The notes below the pieces were generated by a model that saw nothing but the letters and a program-made list of their open reading frames with translations, searched no databases and was not told the DNA's origin. Shown one piece after another: positions 50,843-59,604 of a stretch of 64,000 bases of DNA. Source of the stretch: Paenibacillus harenae DSM 16969 (GTDB lineage Bacteria; Bacillota; Bacilli; Paenibacillales; Paenibacillaceae); the NCBI RefSeq assembly GCF_000422465.1, contig NZ_KE383845.1, positions 108,241 to 172,240 of the forward strand, in the 5' to 3' direction. Both the position numbers and the translations under genes were made by a program. Each line of letters begins with the position of its first letter. Position 1 is the stretch's first letter.

Positions 50843-50879
50843 AAAAAATCCGGGTACGCTAAGATCATTAGCATACCCG
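50843..50879 (-). terminator. Terminator of the first sugar ABC operon
   Basis: CGGGTACGCTAA (50851-50862) and TTAGCATACCCG (50868-50879), one G-T pair, loop GATCA; on the minus strand GATTTTTTCG follows. It separates the ABC operon from the two-component genes downstream. Confidence 0.9.
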
Positions 50880-50902
50880 ACCTTTTATGAAAATGATATA
50901 GT

Positions 50903-52567
50903 CTATTGCGCGTTCATTTTTGCCAAATTTTCCTGCCATTTCTTCGTCTTGAAGGCAAGGAGCTTGTCGTAGCCCGAGGCTTGGGCATCCTTCTCCGCTT
51001 GGTCCAGGATTGTCAGCACTTCCTCATCGCTCTTCGCGAACAAGGCTTTGGCTCTCACTTCCACGTACAGATCCTCAATACGCTGGCGGATAATGCCTTC
51101 CTCGGTTTCCGGCTGCGGATCGATGTTGATGAATTCGGTAGCGTTCGATTGCGTCTTCCACGTAATTTCGCGCTGGTAACGGGTTGCCCAGTTTTGCTGC
51201 TCTACAGGCAATGTCTCTTCAAACTTGGCTTTCGTCTGGTCAACGAATACCGTATTGCCGACCCAGTTCAGGTTCGTCGTCGTTGCTTGAAGCTTGGCAA
51301 GCTCGCTTGCTTCAGATGTGTATTTCTCCGTGAAAACCGGCGTCTCGCCGTCTGCTTCCACGCCATCCCAGTAAATGCCGGGAGGGCCCCACATCAATGC
51401 GCTTTGTCCTTCCGGACCGGTCAGCCAATCATAGAAAGCGAAGATCGCTTCCGGATTTTCAGCCGATTTCGTAATAACGGTGACGTTCCACCCCAGCATG
51501 CCGTACGTGCCCGGGAATACTTTGTTTTTATCGATGCCTTCTTTGTGAATCGGCCAGATCATGAAATAACCCGCTTCCGGATCGTTCTTCGTCAGTTCCG
51601 CATGAGCCTGCATCGCGATTTCCGTCGGACTGGCCGCCGCGAATACCGCAACGCGGCCGGTCATCACCTTCTCGGTGATTTGGTCCATCGTCTGCGTCAT
51701 CGCGTCCTGCGTAATCAATTTCTCGCGGAACAATTTCGCCTGGTACTGCGCGGTCTCGCGGAATGCCGGATCAAGGAAGATCGAAGTCAGCTTATCTCCG
51801 CTCGGAACGGCGCGCATGCCCGGATACTTCTGATCGTTTTCTTTGAATGCGGAGTACAATACGTCAAGGCCTTGTCCGTCTTTGGCCAAATGCGGCTCAT
51901 ACGGAATTACGTTCGGGTAGTTCTCTTTCACAAGCTTCAAGTAGTTATACAGATCGTCCGTCGTTTCCAGCTTAGGCGAACCAAGCTCGGCGTAAATCTT
52001 TTTGTTTACGACATAGCCGGCGTTGCCGTTCGGCTGTTTCGTGTACCAGTTAGGGAACTGGTACAGCTTGCCGTCTTCCGAGCGAAGCATGTTAATGCCT
52101 TCCTCGCCCAGCCATTTTTTCAAATTCGGATATTTATCGAGGTAGTCGTCGAACGGCACAAGCAGGTCCGCGCTGCGCAGCTTCTCTACATCAACCCGCT
52201 CCAGCCAGATGGCATCGGGCAGATCGCCCGTAGCGATCATCGTGTTCAGCTTCTGGGGAGCCGCGCCGCCGGAATGAATCGGCTTGACGTTTACTTTCTT
52301 CGTATCTCTGATCCACGTGCTAGTAATATCGCCGCCCCATTCAGGCATGGTGTACCAGTCATAGTGGCCGTAGAGGGTGAACTCCAACTGCTCCTTGCCT
52401 AGCTCGAACACGGCATCCTTACTGCCGCTGTTCGTTGCTTCGACGTTATTGCCGGCGGCCGTTTCCCCGTTTCCGGAATTTCCTCCGTTGCCGCTGCATC
52501 CAGCCATTAATGAAACAGCTATAAATGCGGATAAGATTGGGACTAGCAATTTGCTCTTTGCTTTCAT
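50903..52567 (-). CDS. Extracellular solute-binding lipoprotein (LipO/YtcQ type)
   Basis: About 554 residues. Lipoprotein signal with SLMAGC, then a Gly/Asn/Ser linker and a two-lobed domain of the large (about 500-residue) LipO class: TSTWIRDTKKVNVKPIHS, DLPDAIWLERV, GNAGYVVNKKIY. Likely captures oligosaccharides for the LplB/LplC permeases encoded upstream. ATG 52567 has AAGGGG at 10 bases; an in-frame start at 52609 adds 14 residues before the signal and is unlikely. Third gene of the operon. Confidence 0.92.
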   Translation of the reverse strand: MKAKSKLLVPILSAFIAVSLMAGCSGNGGNSGNGETAAGNNVEATNSGSKDAVFELGKEQLEFTLYGHYDWYTMPEWGGDITSTWIRDTKKVNVKPIHSGGAAPQKLNTMIATGDLPDAIWLERVDVEKLRSADLLVPFDDYLDKYPNLKKWLGEEGINMLRSEDGKLYQFPNWYTKQPNGNAGYVVNKKIYAELGSPKLETTDDLYNYLKLVKENYPNVIPYEPHLAKDGQGLDVLYSAFKENDQKYPGMRAVPSGDKLTSIFLDPAFRETAQYQAKLFREKLITQDAMTQTMDQITEKVMTGRVAVFAAASPTEIAMQAHAELTKNDPEAGYFMIWPIHKEGIDKNKVFPGTYGMLGWNVTVITKSAENPEAIFAFYDWLTGPEGQSALMWGPPGIYWDGVEADGETPVFTEKYTSEASELAKLQATTTNLNWVGNTVFVDQTKAKFEETLPVEQQNWATRYQREITWKTQSNATEFINIDPQPETEEGIIRQRIEDLYVEVRAKALFAKSDEEVLTILDQAEKDAQASGYDKLLAFKTKKWQENLAKMNAQ

Positions 52568-52659
52568 CTGTTTACAATCCCCTTTCAAGCTGTTTTTCAA
52601 ATCTGACAAGCTTGTATGTTCAAAGCTTTCGCTCTAAACCTCATTTCCTATACCGCCAT

Positions 52660-53556
52660 CTACTCTTTCAAGGAACCGACAAGAACGCCTTTGACAAAAT
52701 ACTTCTGCACGAACGGGTATACCATAATGATCGGAATCGTCGCAACCATCATCGTCGCCATAGAGAGCGACTTGCTGGTGACCGTTCTCATCTTGGCCAT
52801 CTGGCCTTGCGCCGCCGAATCCAGCTGCGACATCTGGTCGGACACGATGTTCGAATTCAAGATTTGCTTCAGCATCGTCTGGATAGGAAGCAGCTTTTCA
52901 TTCGTAATATAGATACTCGGACCAAACCAGTCATTCCAATGAAAAACGGCCGTAAATAGCGATAAAGTAGCGATAACCGGACCCGACAGCGGAATGACGA
53001 TGCGGAAGAAAATGCCCCAGTTGCCGCTTCCGTCTATCTTCGCCGATTCCTCGAGACCTGCCGGCAAGCCTTTGAAGAACGTCCGGAATATAATCATGTT
53101 CCAGACGCTGACGAGCGACGGAATAATAAATACCCAGAACGTATTCATCAGATGCAGTTCACGGATCAATAAGAAGGTTGGGATGAGTCCGCCGCTGAAA
53201 TACATCGTGATAATGCACAAAATCATATAAAACTTGCGGCCGATCAGCTCGTTCTTCGATATGCCGTAGGCGAGAATCGCCGTTACGAATATCGAGGCGA
53301 CCGTACCGGCAACCGTCCTTCCGATCGAGACGAGGAACGCGCCGACAAGACGGTCATCCTTAAATACGATGCCGTAGTTTTCTAATGTCCAGTCGCGCGG
53401 CCAGAAGGTTACCCCTCCCATCGATGTGTCGATCCCGCTGTTGAATGAAATGACAAGCGCATTCCAGAAGGGATAAAAGGTCATGAAAGCCAATAATAGG
53501 AGCAACGTATAGATCGTGACCATCATCACGCGATCTCCATAGCTGAGCCGAATCAC
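52660..53556 (-). CDS. Carbohydrate ABC permease (LplC/YtcP type)
   Basis: 298 residues, six spans, with the EAA-type loop LPAGLEESAKIDGSGNWGIFFRIVIPLSGP (the conserved E-A-x3-D-G-x9-I-x-L-P contact to the ATPase). No ATPase is encoded in the operon, so a shared MsmX-like ATPase encoded elsewhere is expected. It follows the LplB gene by 34 bases. Confidence 0.94.
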   Translation of the reverse strand: MIRLSYGDRVMMVTIYTLLLLLAFMTFYPFWNALVISFNSGIDTSMGGVTFWPRDWTLENYGIVFKDDRLVGAFLVSIGRTVAGTVASIFVTAILAYGISKNELIGRKFYMILCIITMYFSGGLIPTFLLIRELHLMNTFWVFIIPSLVSVWNMIIFRTFFKGLPAGLEESAKIDGSGNWGIFFRIVIPLSGPVIATLSLFTAVFHWNDWFGPSIYITNEKLLPIQTMLKQILNSNIVSDQMSQLDSAAQGQMAKMRTVTSKSLSMATMMVATIPIIMVYPFVQKYFVKGVLVGSLKE

Positions 53557-53590
53557 TGCATCATCCGCCTTTCCTGGCTAATTGTGTCGT

Positions 53591-54547
53591 TTACCATAAG
53601 CTGCTGCCTGCTCTGCGGGCCAGGTAATTCGCCATCGTTAACAGCCCGACGCTAATGACCGCCTTGAAAAGCCCTACCGCAGTGGCGTATGAATATCTGG
53701 AGCTCTGAATGCCGACCCGGTACACATAGGTATCGATGACGTCGGACACGTCCCGGAGCACCGGATTGACGGCCAGAAGGAGAATATCTTCAAAGCCTGC
53801 GTTAAGCAAATTGCCGATGGCCAGAATCATAAAGATGAGAACGACCGGCATGATCGACGGCAGGGTGATCAAGAAAATTTGTTTGAATTTGCTTGCTCCG
53901 TCCATCGATGCTGCTTCATACATGCTTGGATCGATGCTTGCGATCGCCGCCAAGTAAACGATGGAGCCAAAGCCGATTTCCTTCCATACGCCGGTCGAAA
54001 CCAGGATGGACCAGAACAATTCCGGGAGCGAGAGAAAATTAATCGGTTCATCTATAAAGTTCATTTTCTCCAGTAAAATGTTTACGCTGCCATTATCGGT
54101 CGAAAGCATCGACATGATCAGGCCGGCCACGATAACCCATGACATGAAATGCGGCAGGTAGCTGACCGTCTGCACGATTCGTTTGAACATCATGTTCTTG
54201 ACTTCGTTCAGCATTAACGCGAGCAGAATCGGCGCCGGGAAGCCTATGAAAAATTTCAATAGACTGATCACGATCGTATTGCGCATGACCTCATAAAACT
54301 CAGGGGAGTTAAAAAACATCTCAAAGTGCTTAAGTCCCACCCACGGGCTCGCCGTAAAGCCTTTGAAAATGCTGTAATCCTGAAACGCCATAAGCACGCC
54401 GTACATCGGAATGTAACTGAATACGATAATTAAAAGCAACGCGGGCAGAACCATTAACTGAATGTCCAGCTGCTTCACGAATCGTATAAACACATTCCTT
54501 TTTTTCGGTTTTAACATCAGCTCAGTATTAACGGAAAGCTGCGCCAC
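53591..54547 (-). CDS. Carbohydrate ABC permease (LplB/YteP type)
   Basis: About 318 residues, six spans. The ATPase-contact loop is SMYEAASMDGASKFKQIFLITLPSIMPV. GTG 54547 has AGGGGGA at a proper distance and is preferred to TTG 54553 (too close) and ATG 54517. First gene of the LplB-LplC-LipO operon. Function as half of an oligosaccharide importer. Confidence 0.92.
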   Translation of the reverse strand: MAQLSVNTELMLKPKKRNVFIRFVKQLDIQLMVLPALLLIIVFSYIPMYGVLMAFQDYSIFKGFTASPWVGLKHFEMFFNSPEFYEVMRNTIVISLLKFFIGFPAPILLALMLNEVKNMMFKRIVQTVSYLPHFMSWVIVAGLIMSMLSTDNGSVNILLEKMNFIDEPINFLSLPELFWSILVSTGVWKEIGFGSIVYLAAIASIDPSMYEAASMDGASKFKQIFLITLPSIMPVVLIFMILAIGNLLNAGFEDILLLAVNPVLRDVSDVIDTYVYRVGIQSSRYSYATAVGLFKAVISVGLLTMANYLARRAGSSLW

Positions 54548-54682
54548 TCTCAATCCCCCTTGCTCTTGTTGTTCTTTCTTGTATTCTATCGCTATGACTC
54601 TCTCACGAATAGTTAGCTGATCAACTAAAAATGATACTTTTCAATCATTACGCAAGCAGAAACGCCTGTCGCGTCCTTGTCA

Positions 54683-54757
54683 GAGGACGCAAACCGTTTC
54701 GAGGAGAATTCTAAGCGCATATAAGTGTAAAACTTATCATTTCTTAGAATTTGGACG
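54683..54757 (+). repeat. Hairpin repeat, copy 2
   Basis: Starts GAGGACGCAAACCGTTTCG and folds into AATTCTAAG/CTTAGAATT with inner stem ATAAGT/ACTTAT. Aligns along its length with 36841-36924. Lies between the YheC/D and LplB genes, upstream of the LplB operon. Confidence 0.65.
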
Positions 54758-54806
54758 AACCGTGAATCCGGCCTTTGGCGGCGATCCCTTTCGTTGAAAT
54801 TGCAGC

Positions 54807-54839
54807 AAAAAAAAGCAGATCAAGAATCCCTTGATCTGC
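54807..54839 (-). terminator. Terminator of the YheC/D gene
   Basis: GCAGATCAAG (54815-54824) with CTTGATCTGC (54830-54839), perfect 10-bp stem, loop AATCC; on the minus strand TTTTTTTT follows. Confidence 0.95.
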
Positions 54840-54850
54840 ACTTTCCCGGC

Positions 54851-55630
54851 TTATTTCGCGTTGTGTCTGCCATAGCTGGCGGCAAAACGCATCATTTTGT
54901 CATAGGCCCGGCGGTTAAGCCGCTTGAGCGGATGAAACTGAGGATGATTCGAGTTCACCTCCAGTACCCACAGCCGCTGCCGCCGGTCAAAGGCGAAATC
55001 GATGCCCATTTCATGCATGCCCGATTGCCTGCCGCTCAGTGCCCTCGAAATGCGCAGCGCGGTCTGCGTCAGCTTCCGGACCCTGCCCTTTGTCCGGGAA
55101 GGAGACCATCGCCGCAGTCTGCCCAGCTTCTCCATCGCATAAACGGTGCCGCCTTGATAATAGTTGGTTACAATTCTGCCGCGCGCCCCCGCCTTGACGA
55201 TTAAACCCGTGCATACCCATGAGCCTCGCGGCTTCCGCTGAACCATCGCCCTTATATCATAGGACCGGCCGTTCACCTTGTCTAATGATATCCCTCTCTG
55301 AATAATAAGCCGGCCTGTTTTCGCCTTTCTAAGGCGGTTATAGACGGAGGTGAGCGAACGGAAACGGCGGCGCAGCTGCTTTTTTCGGACGATCTCATAC
55401 AGATCATAGCCCGCTTTTGTCCGCCTCAGCTTATAAACGCCAATCCCCCTCGAACCGACATCCGGCTTCACATATAGCATCCCGTAACGCTTGATCATCC
55501 GCTCCAGGTTCGCTCTGCTGAACGAGGCGGTATACGGCACATGACGTTTCAGCCTCTTATTTGCAGATAAGTACCTGCATACCTTCAGCTTGCCTCTTAT
55601 TTTGCGGCTTGCATATCGCTTCTTGAACAA
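54851..55630 (-). CDS. YheC/YheD-family ATP-grasp protein (spore coat associated)
   Basis: 259 residues, very basic (Arg/Lys-rich). ATP-grasp features: YVKPDVGSRGIGVYKL, LIIQRGISLDKVNGRSYDIRAMVQRK, and the metal/ATP site MGIDFAFDRRQRLWVLEVNSNHP. YheC/YheD proteins are found in the spore coat of Bacillus; the ligation they catalyse is not known. It stands alone with its own terminator. The start is ATG 55630. Confidence 0.88.
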   Translation of the reverse strand: MFKKRYASRKIRGKLKVCRYLSANKRLKRHVPYTASFSRANLERMIKRYGMLYVKPDVGSRGIGVYKLRRTKAGYDLYEIVRKKQLRRRFRSLTSVYNRLRKAKTGRLIIQRGISLDKVNGRSYDIRAMVQRKPRGSWVCTGLIVKAGARGRIVTNYYQGGTVYAMEKLGRLRRWSPSRTKGRVRKLTQTALRISRALSGRQSGMHEMGIDFAFDRRQRLWVLEVNSNHPQFHPLKRLNRRAYDKMMRFAASYGRHNAK

Positions 55631-55821
55631 GGCCTCCCATCACCGGCCTTTATCCAATCGATTGCCTTGCGGATTTTTGAATCTATCAAAAAAACACCTC
55701 CACGAAAGTATATTGATATTTTACGGTAAAAGCTCTCCGGCGGATTGGACTAGTGATCCGGTTCGGACGGATTTGATCAAATTGTATCTGCTTGGAAGCG
55801 CAGGCCATACTGTACATGCTT

Positions 55822-56070
55822 ATGAAGGCTCATAGACAAAAAAATATGCCATATTTGTTTGTTCTGCTGTCTCTGGCCTATTTCACCGTCGTCTTTATTC
55901 CGTTCGCCGCCTTAAACCGGGATGATTATCCGAATCTTTTCCTGTTTCTGTCCGCCGCCTATATGCTCGACCGGATGATGGATGTGGGGGCTTTAGTCAC
56001 ACCCGGAACAGTAAAGGACCCTCCTTATCAAAGGAGAGTCCCTGATTTTGCTCCGAAGTCTCGGGGCTAA
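55822..56070 (+). pseudogene. Possible remnant of a small membrane protein
   Basis: 82 codons with two hydrophobic segments (MPYLFVLLSLAYFTVVFIPFAAL and LFLFLSAAYMLDRM). There is no good ribosome site; the last 20 codons run through a hairpin and end six bases before the palindromic element. It may be the start of a gene cut by that region, or chance. Confidence 0.3.
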
Positions 56071-56075
56071 CGGTT

Positions 56076-56259
56076 TAACGGACGTCAGAGGCGTTATCCT
56101 CCCAAAATAAAGCATTTGAAAAAAGCTAACGGACATGAGAAGCCTTATGGGGCCGATTTTTGCCATATTCCCTTTGATTTATTGGAAATAACGTCCCTCA
56201 CGTCCGTTAGATTTCGATATCCGTGGTTTTCATTGAATTAGTGTCTCTCATGTCCGTTA
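56076..56259 (+). repeat. Palindromic four-unit repeat element, copy 2
   Basis: Units 56076-56099 and 56127-56150 forward, 56186-56209 and 56236-56259 reversed, each 24 bases, beginning TAACGGAC(A/G)T and rich in AGAGRCGTTAT. Mirror axis near 56168; the spacing of 50-51 bases is the same as in the copy at 35087-35305, but the spacer sequences differ. Confidence 0.85.
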
Positions 56260-56397
56260 CAGTTTGGTTTGCAGACCGAATGGTTACCTTAACAAGGTTA
56301 ACAATTTAAACCGTATAGCTGCAACAGCGATCGTAAGAATGATTTGCTCATCGCAGCGATATCAGATCAGATAGTAACGATTCGTTGTACAGCTTCA

Positions 56398-59397
56398 TTA
56401 TAAATAAAGCAAACGATAAATAGCTTGGGCTGCTTCAGCCCGTGTCGTGAATGCCGCCGGGACAAACAAATTGTCCTTGCGGCCTTTTATTAATCCCGCA
56501 TCGAAGGCGGAGCTGATTGGCGCTGCCGCCCATTCCGCGATGAGAGCGGAATCCGCGAACGGCACAGCCTCTACGGAGGTTGGCGCCGTTCCTGTCTTCA
56601 ACGCGTAGGCGTTCATCAGCATAACCGCCATTTCCTGGCGCGTGATCAAGGCGTCCGGAGCAAAGCTCGACCCGCTGCGCCCTTTCGTGATACCCGCCTC
56701 ATACGCGGCGGATACCGCACCGGCATACCAGGCATCCTCGGCCACATCGCCAAACGGATGCTCCGCCTTGCCTTCCAGCTTCAGCGCTCTTGCAAGCAGC
56801 GCGGCAAACTCTGCCCGGCTAATCGAGCGTTCAGGCTCGAAGGCTGCAGCCGATGCCCCTTGCACGATTTGCTTGGCCGCGAGCTCGGCAATAACGGCAT
56901 AAGCCCAATGCCCTTCGGCAACATCCTCATACTTCTTCGTCAGCTCCAGCGCCGCATACGTGCTGAAGTGATCGATTCGGGCTATTAGCTCGCCGTTCGC
57001 CCATTCTCCGCCGACATAATCGAGACTGCCGTCTACCGCGATATAATAGATGCCTGCATGCCGCGAATGTTCGGCGGAGCTGGTTTGCAGCCGGATGGTA
57101 ACGGGCTTGTTGAATTGCGATAACGGCGTTTCTTTACCCGCTGCATCCTTAATGGACAAATGAAATCCATAGGCCTGACCCGTCAATTTAATATGCGTAT
57201 GCCCTTCATCGGCTGCGCTCTTCGCAAGAAGCTGCTCCACCTCGGATGACGTCACCGGCTGAATCTTCAACGTGATCGTGCTGTTGCCGGCGTCAGGCAG
57301 CATGCCCTCCAGCTCTTGAAACAGCTCGGACGGGATTTCGACCGACAGCTTATCCGTACTGAATATCACCGGCGCTTGCTTCAACAATTCATATAGCCCG
57401 GCAGGCAGACTCACTTCCGTTGTCCCGGCAGGCAGCTTAACCGTTCTTGTCCCGTCCCCGTTTCGAGTCAATTGACCGGTCGACACGGTCACTTTATCCG
57501 GGCTGGGCGTATTGCCCGGCGTTGAAGCCGGCGGATTATGAACCGGCGGTTCCTCTATCGAAGGCTCCTCTTCAACGAGTACAAGCTCGAAATCGTCAAA
57601 ATTCCCCCACACATCGCCAGGCGCCTCAACGTCGAACCCGACCGTCACTTGTCCGTTGGTAACCTTGATGCCGCTTACCGTATACTGCTTCCACGCATTC
57701 CACCCTGTATTCACAGCATCGGCGCTAAGCCTGTCTCCGCCAAAATCTTCGGCGAACAACTGCAGCCGCGCTTCGCCGCCGCCGCCGGATGCCCAGGCCT
57801 TCAGCTCATAGGTTCCGTTTGGAAGACCCGTAATCGTCTGTGTAAGCTTATAGGCATACGCTGAACCATTCCAATAGTTGAAAACATGTCCGCCGGAATG
57901 GGCGTTAGCGGCACTCGCATCAACTTTTCCTGCAGCGGCGCCCGAAATCGTCCAATTCGTCAAGCTTTCGCTCTCAAAGCCCGGATTCCGGACAAGATTC
58001 GGTTTGTCCAATACCGTAATCTTCACGGCCGCCTTCTGGCTGATCCCGGCAACGGTACCGCTAACGGTGAAGCTGCCCGGCGTATTCAGCTGATCCTCGG
58101 AAACCGGATCCCACGCGACCTCGGCAGGCTCAATCGTGCCTTCATTGTAGAGCACATTCGTCCGGGCCGGCAGCACAGCCGTCTCGCCCAAGGCAATCGT
58201 TATATCCGGCGAGGCGTATACCAGAATCGGAGATACATCCGGAATGCTGCCCGGCACGTATTGAAAGGCGTCCAATGATTCAAGCGCATTGCCGTCGAAA
58301 TCAAACATCGCCTGATTTTCCCAGCCGTTTCCTTCACCTGATGTCCAGCCGACGCTGGCAAGCCATGCCGGCTCCCAGTAGAACGCGCCGAGGCCCAATC
58401 CGCCGTCGACATGCGCGATCGTGTTGAAGACCGTCTCCGTCACCAGCTTCTGATTGGCAGCCGAAGCCGGAAACCCTGCGATCTTGATTTGGTCTTCGCC
58501 GGCGATGTTGCCAAGCTCGTCATCATTTTCCAAGGTGTAAGGATAAGCCGTCTCGGCGACGACGATTTGCTTGTCATAGCGTGCTGCCATGTCGTTCATA
58601 TTCGTCTTCAGTTGCTGAAACGTTCCATGCCAGTAAGGGTAGTAGGACATTCCGATCACATCGTAATCGATCTCCTCCTCCTTGACCTGATCGAAGAAGC
58701 TGCGGAACTTCTCATTATCGCCGCCCTCCGCCAGGTGGAGCATAATTTTCGTCTTATGATCCTCCGGCGTCGTATCTCGAACCGCCTTCACGCCCTCCTT
58801 CAGCAGCTGCGCCAATTGGTCGAAGTTGCCGATTGAGCCTTCAGGCAGCAGAATGCCGCTGTTAATCTCATTCCCGATCTGCACCATGTCCGGATAAGCG
58901 TTAACCGCTTTCAAGCCGTTCATCACTTCTTCCGTGTAGCCGAATACCGCCGTTTTCAAATCGGCAAAGTCCAGCGCCTGCCAAGCTGCGGGCTTCACCT
59001 GCTTGCCGGGATCCGCCCAGAAGTCGGAATAGTGAAAATCGACGAGCAGCTTCATGCCTGCGGCTTTCACCCGAACCGCCATCGCAATCAAATCTTCCTT
59101 GTCGTTGAAGCCGTCCGCCTTTACCGGGTTATTCCATAAGCGCAAGCGGACATAATTGACGCCATGCTCCTTCAGGATCGCAAGAAGGTCCTTCTCCTGC
59201 CCGTCGACGTAGTATTTCTTGCTCCCTTCGGCTTCAATCGCCTGCAGAGTCGAAATATCCACCCCTTTAATGAACTCGTCCGGGTCGGACAGCTTCGCCG
59301 CCGATGCCTGCCCGCTTGCGCCGGCAGCCAGCATCGTTGTAAGCGCTAACACAAATGACAAAAAGAAGGCTAAAGCTTTACATGTCCATGCTTTCAT
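56398..59397 (-). CDS. SLH-anchored GH53 endo-beta-1,4-galactanase
   Basis: 999 residues, secreted. Signal peptide (cleavage near ASGQASA, residue about 33). GH53 domain about 40-385 with acid/base Glu177 (MVQIGNEINSG) and nucleophile Glu282 (VVAETAYPY). Then an Ig-like Big_4 domain (about 395-465), a carbohydrate-binding domain (about 468-615, LVRNPGFESESLTNWTISG), a Pro/Ser linker, a domain with APVIFSTDKLSVEIPSELFQEL and three SLH repeats (about 825-999) that fix it to the cell wall. It cuts beta-1,4-galactan side chains of pectin. Starts ATG 59397 with GAGGAG upstream. Confidence 0.92.
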   Translation of the reverse strand: MKAWTCKALAFFLSFVLALTTMLAAGASGQASAAKLSDPDEFIKGVDISTLQAIEAEGSKKYYVDGQEKDLLAILKEHGVNYVRLRLWNNPVKADGFNDKEDLIAMAVRVKAAGMKLLVDFHYSDFWADPGKQVKPAAWQALDFADLKTAVFGYTEEVMNGLKAVNAYPDMVQIGNEINSGILLPEGSIGNFDQLAQLLKEGVKAVRDTTPEDHKTKIMLHLAEGGDNEKFRSFFDQVKEEEIDYDVIGMSYYPYWHGTFQQLKTNMNDMAARYDKQIVVAETAYPYTLENDDELGNIAGEDQIKIAGFPASAANQKLVTETVFNTIAHVDGGLGLGAFYWEPAWLASVGWTSGEGNGWENQAMFDFDGNALESLDAFQYVPGSIPDVSPILVYASPDITIALGETAVLPARTNVLYNEGTIEPAEVAWDPVSEDQLNTPGSFTVSGTVAGISQKAAVKITVLDKPNLVRNPGFESESLTNWTISGAAAGKVDASAANAHSGGHVFNYWNGSAYAYKLTQTITGLPNGTYELKAWASGGGGEARLQLFAEDFGGDRLSADAVNTGWNAWKQYTVSGIKVTNGQVTVGFDVEAPGDVWGNFDDFELVLVEEEPSIEEPPVHNPPASTPGNTPSPDKVTVSTGQLTRNGDGTRTVKLPAGTTEVSLPAGLYELLKQAPVIFSTDKLSVEIPSELFQELEGMLPDAGNSTITLKIQPVTSSEVEQLLAKSAADEGHTHIKLTGQAYGFHLSIKDAAGKETPLSQFNKPVTIRLQTSSAEHSRHAGIYYIAVDGSLDYVGGEWANGELIARIDHFSTYAALELTKKYEDVAEGHWAYAVIAELAAKQIVQGASAAAFEPERSISRAEFAALLARALKLEGKAEHPFGDVAEDAWYAGAVSAAYEAGITKGRSGSSFAPDALITRQEMAVMLMNAYALKTGTAPTSVEAVPFADSALIAEWAAAPISSAFDAGLIKGRKDNLFVPAAFTTRAEAAQAIYRLLYL

Positions 59398-59562
59398 TCG
59401 TTAACTCCTCCTCGTTTCGTTATGAAGCAAAGCTCGGCTTCTTGAGCCAAGCTTTACGGGTATTGATCCTATTGTAGTAGACAAACCTCATGTCCCGACA
59501 TCGAGATAAGCAACTAAATCTAATACCATTTCTACGATTAACCATAATGGTTAAGGAATAAC

Positions 59563-59600
59563 GAGCTGAAGACGCCGCTTCGCAGCGATGTCTTCAGCTC
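59563..59600 (-). terminator. Terminator of the intracellular GH53 gene
   Basis: GAGCTGAAGAC (59563-59573) with GTCTTCAGCTC (59590-59600), 11-bp perfect stem with further pairs inside the loop; minus-strand tail GTTATTCCTT is only moderately T-rich. Confidence 0.75.
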
Positions 59601-59604
59601 ATGA

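Larger units (their letters stand above)
55631..56397 (+). other. 767-base region without a sound gene
   Basis: It contains a weak open reading frame for a membrane peptide (55822-56070), a hairpin (56020-56042), the second palindromic four-unit repeat (56060-56275), and about 120 bases before the GH53 stop codon. No promoter or RNA gene was recognised. Confidence 0.6.

Noticed and set aside
50906-52402. Plus-strand open frame of 498 codons opposite the LipO gene
   Set aside because: Arg/Val/Phe-rich shadow frame; the minus strand encodes a standard binding lipoprotein.
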